Assembly (NCBI GenBank): GCA_049999765.1
Contig: JBNGIQ010007426.1
Span: forward strand, 1 to 33,832
Source: Phaeoceros laevis
Taxonomy: Eukaryota; Anthocerotophyta; Anthocerotopsida; Notothyladales
Direction: 5' to 3'
DNA: 33,832 bases
The translations under genes and the position numbers were made by a program. Of this stretch, positions 8,489-15,995 are shown piece by piece (the first letter of the stretch is position 1; every line of letters starts with the position of its first letter). The notes under the pieces were generated by a model. It did not search any database. It saw nothing but the letters and a program-made list of their open reading frames with translations, and was not told where the DNA came from.

Positions 8489-11272
8489 ATGTGCAGGAAG
8501 CTCTGTGAGGATGGACGGACTTCTGACGCTGTGGATACTTTGAACCTCCTGGTGCAACAAGGATACTATGTACCCAACAATCTCTTCTATCGTGTCCTCA
8601 AGAGGTGCATCGCACAAAAGGACTTGGTTCTGGGCAGAAGGATTCATGCTCTCACTGTTGAAAGCGGGTATGAGGGGGATGCATTTTTGGCCACCCAGCT
8701 TATCGGTCTGTATGCTTCGCACAAGAGGCTGGAGGAAGCAATGCGAGTCTTCAGTAAAGTCCCTACGCCCAACGTTTATAACTGGGCTACCATCATCTTT
8801 GCCTTTGCAAGACATGGAGAGGCTGCCCAGGCTATACGACTGTACAGAGAGATGCTTGAGTCGGCCATTAAGCCCGACAACCGTATCTATTCAGCAGTTC
8901 TTAAAGCTTGTGCCGCTGCAGGAGATCTAGTTGTCGGCAAGGAGGTGCATGCTCATGTTCTTGCGAACCCAGGGACGCCAGATATTTTTGTTCAGAGTGG
9001 CCTACTTGATATGTATGCAAAGTGCGGTAGCTTGGCGGATGCTCGCAAAGTGTTCGACAGACTTCGAGACAAAAATATCGTGACATGGAATACGATGCTT
9101 GCAGGTTATGCCCGGCAGGGGATGGGTCAGCGAGCCCTTAGTCTTTACAGAAATATGCAACAGGGAGGCATGTTTCCTCCAAATTCTGCTACGTTCGTGT
9201 GCCTCCTACAGGCATGCGCAAATTTAGGTGGAGAAGCTCTGCATGAGGGAAAGCAGCTCCATGCGCAGATAGAAGAACAGGGACTGCAAGATGATGCGGC
9301 TCTAGGCGGCAGCTTGGTTAACATGTACGCAAAGTGCGGTAGCTTAAAGGATGCTCGCTGCATGTTCGACAGACTTCCAGACAGGAATGTTGTGACTTGG
9401 AATGCGATGTTTGCGGGTTATGCCCAGGAGGGCATGGGTCAGGAAGCCCTTAGCCTTTACAGTAGCATGCAACAGGAAGGCCTCTGTCGACCTAGTTCTG
9501 TTACATTCCTATGCCTCCTGCAGGCATGTGCCAGTGTGGGAGTAGGAGCTCTCCGTGAGGTAAAACAGCTGCATGGACAGATTAAGAAACAAGGATTGCA
9601 AGATGATGTGGATCTAGGCTGCACCTTGGTTAACATGTATGCAAAGTGTGGGAGTTTAGAAGACGCCCGCAGCATGTTTGACAGCCTTCAATGCAAGAAT
9701 GTGGTAATGTGGACCACCATGATTGGAGGATATGCCAAGCAGGGAATGGGTCAGGAAGCCCTTAGTCTTTACAGTAGTATGCTCGACGAAGGCCTCTGTC
9801 CAGAATCTGTTACATTTGTATGCCTCCTGCAAGCATGTGCCAGTATAGGTGTTGGAGCTCTTTATCAGGGAAAGCAGATCCATGCACAGATTGAGGAACA
9901 AGGACTGCAAGATGATGTGGTTCTAGGTGGTAGCTTGGTTGGCATGTATGCAAAGTGTGGTACTTTGGAGGATGCTGGCAGAGTCTTTTACAGACTTCCA
10001 TACAAGAATGTGGTAACATGGACCACTATGATTGCAGGTTATGCCCAGCAGGGGATGGGTCAGGAAGCTCTTAGTCTTTACACTGATATGCAACTGCAAG
10101 GCTTCTCTGCCCCAGATGCCATTACGTTTACATGCCTCCTGCAGGCATGTAGCAGTGTAGGTGTGGGGGCGCTGCATCAGGGAATGCAGATACATGCACA
10201 GATTCAAGAACAAGGACTGCAAGACGATGTGGTTCTAGGCGGCAGCTTGGTTAACATGTATGCGAAGTGCGGCTGTCTAGAGGATGCTCGCAGTGTTTTT
10301 GACCGACTTCTGGACAGGAATGTTGTAACATGGACTGCGATGATTGCAGGTTACGCTGAGAAGGGAATGTGTCAGGAATCTCTTCGTCTTTACAGTAGTA
10401 TGCAACAGGAAGGCCTCTCTCCAAATTTTCTTACATTTGTATGCCTCCTCCAGGCATGTGCAGTTGTTGCAGCTTTACCTCTGGGAAAGCAGCTCCATGC
10501 AGACATTCAGGAACGAGGAATGGAAGCTGATGTGGTTGTGGGAGCTGCTCTAGTATATATGTATGCAAGGTGCGGAAGCATGTCTGATTCACAGCAGGTG
10601 TTCGATTCATTGCCTGAAAGAACAATTGAGGCATGGGATGCGCTGATTGGCGGATATACCAGCGAAGGTAGTAGTAAGGCTGTGTTTGACTTGCTTGACA
10701 CAATGAGACTGGATGGCATACAGCCAAAGGGCGATACGTTTCTGAAAGTGCTGACAGTGTGCAGTCATGTGGGTCTAGTGGACAAAGGACGACAGTACTT
10801 TGAGGTCATGAGGAAAGATTATGGCATCAGCCCTACAGTAGAGCACTATGTGTGCATGATGGATCTTCTTGGCCGTGCAGGTCACCTGTACGAGGCGCTG
10901 CAGATGGCCAAGACCATGCCTGTGCCACCTAATGTTGCAGTGTGGCACACACTCTTAGGCGCTTGTCGAAAGTGGAATAATGTTGAGATTGGCCAACATG
11001 CTTTTGAGTTTGCTGTGAGGTCAGATGGAAAAGATGCTGCGGCTTACGTGTTGATGTCCAGCATTTATGCAAGAGTTGAGATGTGGGAGGAGGCAAGGGA
11101 GATGCAGATAAGGAGAGTGAAATGTGGGGCATGGAAGAAGCCAGGCCAGTGCTGGTGGACTGACATGGGTGGGGAGGTGCACATGTTCGTAGCTGGAGAT
11201 AGGTGTGGGAAAAGCCAAGCATCCTTCGAACAGGATGGAATACCTGCACCTTTGCTGCAGGAGATGTTGTAG
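8489..11272 (+). CDS. PLS-class pentatricopeptide repeat protein with E motifs
   Basis: PPR proteins bind organellar RNA one base per repeat; PLS-E types take part in C-to-U editing. The open frame extends back to 8261 (first ATG 8273), but the part before about 8437 is eIF2B-delta-derived sequence read in a foreign frame, so I favour the ATG at 8489 (MCRKLCEDGRTSDAVDTL), giving 927 residues. The rest is consecutive PPR motifs with typical phrases (NMYAKCGSLEDAR, NVVTWNAMFAGYAQEG). Five positions within 9074-10321 are near-identical 309-312 base units. The C-terminus has E1/E2 sequence (VAVWHTLLGACRKWNNVEIG, then KKPGQCWW and VHMFVAGDR). After FVAGDR the family pattern stops and 22 unrelated residues lead to TAG. 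No DYW deaminase domain is present, so any editing activity would need a partner. No clear transit peptide is visible from Met 8489. Confidence 0.88.
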   Translation: MCRKLCEDGRTSDAVDTLNLLVQQGYYVPNNLFYRVLKRCIAQKDLVLGRRIHALTVESGYEGDAFLATQLIGLYASHKRLEEAMRVFSKVPTPNVYNWATIIFAFARHGEAAQAIRLYREMLESAIKPDNRIYSAVLKACAAAGDLVVGKEVHAHVLANPGTPDIFVQSGLLDMYAKCGSLADARKVFDRLRDKNIVTWNTMLAGYARQGMGQRALSLYRNMQQGGMFPPNSATFVCLLQACANLGGEALHEGKQLHAQIEEQGLQDDAALGGSLVNMYAKCGSLKDARCMFDRLPDRNVVTWNAMFAGYAQEGMGQEALSLYSSMQQEGLCRPSSVTFLCLLQACASVGVGALREVKQLHGQIKKQGLQDDVDLGCTLVNMYAKCGSLEDARSMFDSLQCKNVVMWTTMIGGYAKQGMGQEALSLYSSMLDEGLCPESVTFVCLLQACASIGVGALYQGKQIHAQIEEQGLQDDVVLGGSLVGMYAKCGTLEDAGRVFYRLPYKNVVTWTTMIAGYAQQGMGQEALSLYTDMQLQGFSAPDAITFTCLLQACSSVGVGALHQGMQIHAQIQEQGLQDDVVLGGSLVNMYAKCGCLEDARSVFDRLLDRNVVTWTAMIAGYAEKGMCQESLRLYSSMQQEGLSPNFLTFVCLLQACAVVAALPLGKQLHADIQERGMEADVVVGAALVYMYARCGSMSDSQQVFDSLPERTIEAWDALIGGYTSEGSSKAVFDLLDTMRLDGIQPKGDTFLKVLTVCSHVGLVDKGRQYFEVMRKDYGISPTVEHYVCMMDLLGRAGHLYEALQMAKTMPVPPNVAVWHTLLGACRKWNNVEIGQHAFEFAVRSDGKDAAAYVLMSSIYARVEMWEEAREMQIRRVKCGAWKKPGQCWWTDMGGEVHMFVAGDRCGKSQASFEQDGIPAPLLQEML
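9074..10321 (+). repeat. Four tandem 309-312 bp repeats inside the PPR gene
   Basis: The codon for Asn of N(V/I)V(T/M)W recurs at 9074, 9386, 9698, 10007 and 10319, giving periods of 312, 312, 309 and 312 bases. Each unit encodes one P-L-S triplet of PPR motifs of about 104 residues. High nucleotide similarity between units (for example the shared phrase atgggtcaggaagc) points to recent unequal exchange or gene conversion. Confidence 0.9.
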
Positions 11273-11388
11273 GAGCTTAGACGACGCTCACAGGGTGTTC
11301 GACAGGCTTCCAGACAAGGATGTGTTAGCATGGGCCGCAATCATCTGGTTATGCCCAGCAAGGCATCGATGGGTCAGGAAGCCCTTAC
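11271..11388 (+). pseudogene. PPR repeat fragment downstream of the PPR gene
   Basis: Immediately after the PPR stop codon the sequence reads RSLDDAHRVFDRLPDKDVLAW, one PPR motif. A frameshifted continuation then still matches the repeat at nucleotide level (ggttatgcccagcaagg, atgggtcaggaagccctta). It is a relic of another PPR copy joined to the end of the intact gene. Confidence 0.85.
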
Positions 11389-12490
11389 TACGGAGTCCGG
11401 ACGTCTGCGTGACCCCTCACTTTGGAGCCTGAACACTGGTCCAATTAGGCTTGGAGAGAGGAAAGTATGGCAGGACTGCCCTTCAGTGGCCTTTATTCTG
11501 TGGTCAGGTAGCGGATGAACAGCCTCTTTCAGACTTGGTGGAAGACGACAGCAGTACTCTGCTTTGTCCATCGTGAGACTCTTGAGCCGTTGCTCTTTGA
11601 AATTATGGCACTTCCACACGGTCCAATTTCAGGGAGTTCCGACCTTCTGGGGTCCTTTCCTGGGTGAGCATGTGCGCTGGCATTTCCAGCAGTGAGCGTC
11701 CAGAGAGAATACATGTACAGCACTTCTTGAAAACGGAGGGCTTGAAGGGCTAGATCTAGTTCATGGTCACCACGTTGTTGCGGCTTTTGTCACGCTGAAA
11801 GGGATCGATCCTGCAGGTCCTGCTGACCGGTGGCTCTGTCCATTGGTGCAGGTAAATGCCCACTGCATTATAGGGGAGGGACATGTGCCTAATTCCGACC
11901 AACGTCCACTTCCGGTCTAGAACGCAATTTTAACCCTTTTCCGGACTCGGACTGTCTCGAGAGCCTGAAAACGCTATCCATTTCAGGTCAGTGCCGTGCT
12001 GTTTTACCGGGAACCACCTGCAATTCATCCCGTGCCCGGTGGAGATTGGTCAAGTGTTTACCATGGTTAGGTTCGGGCTGTTGGATTCGAGTCTCGAGGC
12101 TGGCCAGGGTTAACCGCAAGGAGACGGGTGGTTAGGGAGCACGGCAGGTGGAACCGGCTATGGAATGTAATACCGGTTGAGGGGCGGCCAGCAGCAGGTG
12201 GATGAACACTTGTACCTTTACTTTCAGTGTGATAGTTGAGGTCTTCTTTGGCAAACCTGGTACGGCTGGAAAGTGTGAAACGAGGGTTATTTACCAATGT
12301 ACGGCTTCACGTCGACAAATGCAACCTCAGGAAGCTAGGGCCAAAACAAACCGAGATCGACCCGTTTTTGGACGGTGTCCGGGAAAGGGTTAACTGGCAG
12401 GATACGATCCGGATCGGTACTTACCAGAGTGTACTATTCAAGCACGCCTCCTGTGAGCAGGAGTTCAATTCAGGGGTGGGAAGCGGGAGG
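11389..12490. other. Intergenic, no gene seen
   Basis: Several ORFs shorter than 90 codons, none recognisable. The right half shares the GC-rich composition of the MITE-like block that follows and may itself be old repeat sequence. Confidence 0.5.
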
Positions 12491-12818
12491 CTAAGGGCCA
12501 TTTCCCATGAAGGGCCCGACGGGTGTTTTGCCCGCAAAAGACAAAGTGTCATAATGGCTCGTTTTTGGACGGACGGACGTGATGTGAAACCCGGGTTTCT
12601 TCCGCGACTATTTTTAGTGAGGTACCGATTCACGGGCGACCCTGATTTTGACTAGCGGCTCAGATAAGCTCAGATTTAAGCTCAGATTTTGATTACCGGC
12701 TCGGATCTGTTGAGATAAAAAAGGGGCTTGGACTCACGGGTGGTCATAAAAAATGACACCCCCTTCGGTCCCGCGACATCCGAGCCCGGCCGGGTGAGCA
12801 TGGGAAATAGCCCTAAGG
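12491..12818. mobile_element. MITE-like element with about 19-bp terminal inverted repeats
   Basis: The left arm, ctaagggccatttcccatg at 12491-12509, is matched in inverse by catgggaaatagccctaag at 12799-12817. No coding content lies between. I see no clear target-site duplication, so the class is uncertain. Confidence 0.6.
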
Positions 12819-13221
12819 CTGGTTTTCCGTGTGCCCCAACCCGGGCCGGGGCCGGTCTGGGTCGCGCTTCGCGACAAGCGCCTGCAACCGGGTTGTACTA
12901 AAAACAGGCTGATTTTTGGACAACCGGGCAAAAACTTGGCGGGTCTATTTTTGGTGGTGTCTACATTTTTGCCGGGTCGGTTGGCAACCCGGTATCGCGA
13001 GAGCCGGTTGCTCTCTTCTTGCTTTTCCCCTCTCCCGCCAGGTGACCGCCAGGTGAGCTGCGCCGCACGATGCTTCTCCCTGAAAGTGACCGCCCGCAAA
13101 GGGAAACTCCCGGTGAGCCCGTGACCCGCTAAAACAAGGCGGGTCATCACGGAAAAATGGTCACCCGGGCCGGTTAACTACTAACCGGCCTGGGCGACCT
13201 CATGGAAAACCAGCCTAAGGG
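12811..13221. mobile_element. MITE-like element, 411 bp, 21-bp terminal inverted repeats
   Basis: The arm at 12811-12831 (ccctaaggctggttttccgt plus g) pairs with 13201-13221 at 19 of 21 positions. The interior is GC-rich and non-coding, and ends in a perfect 9-bp hairpin (ggccggtta at 13168-13176, taaccggcc at 13182-13190). It shares the ccctaagg junction with the element to its left, so the two are adjacent or nested. Confidence 0.65.
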
Positions 13222-14039
13222 TGATGACTGTTTTCTGTCATTTCCAGCGAGCATACAAGAACGAGCACATGCACCACGAAGAAAGTCTGCTTTACGTGCT
13301 TATGAGAAAAGAAGAAAACTTTATGATACAAGGGATCCATACAACACACACACAAGTAGTTGCGTACTCCATTCAAACCTTCAACTTGCAGCTAACTGGC
13401 TAGCTGGCTGGCTTTTTTAGGTAGCTGGCTGCAGTCTACCTTATATAAGGCTTCTGCTCCACATGCTCTTCCACCATTCGGGAAGGCAATATTGAGAGTT
13501 GCATGTAGAAGAAGAAGAAACTAGTTACTGGCTCATTTTTTACATTTTTGTACTTTCGGCCAACAAGCACTAGCTTCCCTGCAGGGAGGATTTTTCGTTT
13601 TCAAGAAACATGTATGCTGGTATTCCTTTCTGTGCTTAAAACTTTCTGAGACAGGTGCTGATGACAATGGCAGGAGCAGGTCATAAACCTGATTAGGTCA
13701 ATTTTTAGTAAGGCAAATCAAATATTAACACGTTATTGACCTGCAAAACCCAGGGCAAACAAGTCGGGATGACCGTTTTCAAACCGGTCAATTTCCATCC
13801 ATGGGCAGGAGCCTAGTCTTGAAACCAGTCCACAGCAATCCACCCCAACTGCATGCCTATGGGTGCAGGGCCGATTTGATATTTAGAGGCAGGGCGCGGG
13901 TGACGGTGGACGGCAGTAGAGTAGGGCCATGTCTCCCAGCGCATGGTGCGGTAGCATGTTGCGGTGTAGGGGATTGAATACGCACAAGTGATGACCTTGG
14001 CCATACGCGTGGGCCTTCTGGAGTACCTTGACCCACACA
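13222..14039. other. Intergenic, no gene seen
   Basis: AT-richer sequence with a short agctggct repeat near 13400 and a TATA-like ttatataagg near 13441 that faces no recognisable gene. ORFs are short and without known content. Confidence 0.5.
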
Positions 14040-14390
14040 CCATGCATCATGGTCACCTATTACTTGGGGGAGATCAACCCGCCCCTTTCGGCCAACAAGA
14101 CAACCAGCTCGTTGTTACAATTGACAAGACGAGGAAATTGGTAGTCTAGGCATGAGACAACCTCCGTCACCAGGCTCCATTTGCTCGCCTCCAGGCTGAA
14201 GCATCTGGAAGATGGTCGAACCTTCGGGGCCCATCCCCGCCAAGTAGATGTTTCCTTCCACACAGCGGTCACCGAAGAGCCACTTACACCCTACAGAGGT
14301 AGCGCTAGCAGCCAAGATTAAGATAGTCCAGGAACCACACCAGGAATCATAAACCTCCACATGCCACTCCGCATCCAGTTTACTGAAACA
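14040..14390 (-). pseudogene. Possible F-box/kelch-type relic
   Basis: Minus-strand frames read EWHVEVYDSWCGSWTI, then FGDRCVEGNIYLAGMGPEG, then a separate frame PRLVNCNNELVVLLAERGG. This order resembles the kelch blades of plant F-box/kelch proteins, but the frames are broken, no F-box is seen, and the similarity is weak. It could be chance. Confidence 0.3.
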
Positions 14391-14679
14391 GATTGATGTG
14401 ATCCTGTATGAAGAGCACAGGATGAAGAGCACACTTGAGTGCACTCAGTGCATAAAGCAGATTCGAGGTTAGATGTTCTTGAAGTTTTAAGGTGCATTTG
14501 GTTGCTGGCTTGGAGATTTTCTTGTCTTCAGTCTGCTTGGACTGTTGCCGCCCAAGCACTGTTACGTGAACTGCGCCATCCTTCCAAGGGCGGCAACAGA
14601 ATGATTCACTCTTAAGAATGCATCATGGCAAGCAACAAAGAATGCATCAATTCTCAAGAATGCAAAAGCATACATTCTG

Positions 14680-14918
14680 TTTGGACTGTTGCTGGTGGAG
14701 CTCACCAAGTTGAACGACGCGCTATTGGCGCCCGAGGTGCGCGCGCATCCCAGCGTGTCCCAGCGTGCAGAAGCTCACGTGGACGGTGGCGGCCTGGCGC
14801 ACCTTTGTGAACGACATCTTCTCCTTCCACACTGAGCCTCTCTGTGGTGGCGGAAGGCGGGCACTCCAACCTCATCGCCGTGGTGGAGGAGACGGAAAGG
14901 GTTGGATCCCTTCGATGA
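14680..14918 (+). pseudogene. Terpene synthase relic (NSE metal-binding motif region)
   Basis: Three consecutive pieces in shifting frames read FGLLLVELTKLNDALLAPEV, then LTWTVAAWRTFVNDIFSFHT followed by E, then VVAEGGHSNLIAVVEETERV. The middle piece holds NDIFSFHTE, which fits the class I terpene synthase NSE triad (N/D-D-x-x-S/T-x-x-x-E). The first frame break is caused by a 10-base tandem duplication (tcccagcgtg at 14748-14757 and 14758-14767). Only this short part of the gene remains. The style resembles the microbial-type terpene synthases of non-seed plants more than seed-plant enzymes; that is judged from memory. Confidence 0.55.
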
Positions 14919-14970
14919 CTGACTAGCTGCCAAGCGCGTGGACGTGCCCCGTACCAACCCAAGTCAATAA

Positions 14971-15022
14971 ATACCCCATGACCCGCCGGTATCGTAGAGG
15001 CACAAGTGAGGAGAATATAAAG
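14971..15022 (+). promoter_or_regulatory. Candidate snRNA promoter: USE-like element plus TATA box
   Basis: The TATA-like box atataaag lies at 15015-15022, about 30 bases before the predicted U2 5' end. A weak match to the plant upstream sequence element (consensus RTCCCACATCG) lies at 14971-14981, ataccccatga, 7 of 11 positions. The 33-base spacing between the two is the spacing known for RNA polymerase II-type plant snRNA genes. The USE match is poor and is inferred mainly from position. Confidence 0.45.
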
Positions 15023-15045
15023 AAGCCTGGGCTTGCCGGTAACAG

Positions 15046-15241
15046 ATATCCTTCTCGACCTTCTGGCTAAGATCAAGTGTAAAATCTGTTCTTATCAGTT
15101 CAATATCTGATACGTGGATCATCGATCCACATGATATTAATCTAATTTCTTTCATGGGTCAGGGCCAATGTGGTGGCTTGCTACCTCGGTCCAGCGTGTG
15201 TCGCTCCGGTATAGCACTATCTCCGTTGCCAGGCTCACCCC
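15046..15241 (+). ncRNA. U2 spliceosomal snRNA-like gene (divergent variant or pseudogene)
   Basis: About 196 bases align along the whole of U2 snRNA. The 5' end atatccttctcgacc is followed by ggctaagatcaagtgta and then atctgttcttatcagttc. Next come stem IIb and gatattaa, and finally the 3' half with gcttgct, ggtccagcgtgtgtcgctcc, ggtatagcacta and ggctcaccc. U2 pairs with the intron branch site through GUAGUA; here that position reads gtaaaa. The Sm-binding region reads aatttctttc instead of an unbroken U run. Stem IIb (gtggatc/gatccac) is changed on both sides yet still pairs. One pair of stem I is lost (acc against ggc). It may be an expressed variant or a decaying copy. Confidence 0.9.
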
Positions 15242-15995
15242 ACCCCTCTCCGGGGAACCCAAATCGATTCAAAACGAATGTTCGCTAACGTTGTAGGGTC
15301 TGAAAAAGATCGTGATCCCCACTCACATGACAAACGAGCGACTCAAAGCTCGTACAACTGAAGGTCTCAGATGACTAATCTAGGTAACCTCGTCGGATTT
15401 CTCTACTCCTCGCCATCCGCCATCAAGAGCGAGCTCCATTACAAGCTCGTTCGAGTGCACTGTACATACTCCAAATCACTTGAAGGACGCTCTTTCAACC
15501 AGGGTGTGTGACCATTTTCAATGGCCTGGTGGCTCTTGAACGCTTTGTTGAATGTCACATCCTTATGAGAGAGGTCGGCAAGCTCGTAAAATCTGGTTGT
15601 CCTAACACCCAAGAAGAAATGGGGATCAATGGTACGGTATTGCTATGATCGAAGACAGGTTACGTTGCTACTTACCACTCGGAACTTGCGAGCATCTCGA
15701 GAGACATACTTTGTTAATCACTTGAGTGCTATCGTACAAGCAGGGGCTTGAGGGAGGCTCTTCCAGCAATGGCGCCATCACACTCGGTTTGGCAGGAGAT
15801 GTTCACCTCCGCACAAGTACCAGGAGGTAATCAAATGGAGTTAGAACAGATTAGAGGTTGTGTCAGGGTCAGGTCTACCAACTATTGGTGCGAAGGAGCA
15901 GGGATGCCCACGGATGCTACCAAAGCCTGCTCTTGCTTAGAAGTAGCTCAAACGGAACAGCTGTTTACAGCCAAGAGGTTAGACTCGATCAGTCA
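15242..15995. other. Spacer between U2-like gene and eIF2B-delta 3' end
   Basis: No gene is recognised. It includes the 3' untranslated region of the minus-strand eIF2B-delta gene. A plus-strand ORF at 15748-16143 overlaps the last eIF2B-delta exon in antisense and has no known content. Confidence 0.5.
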
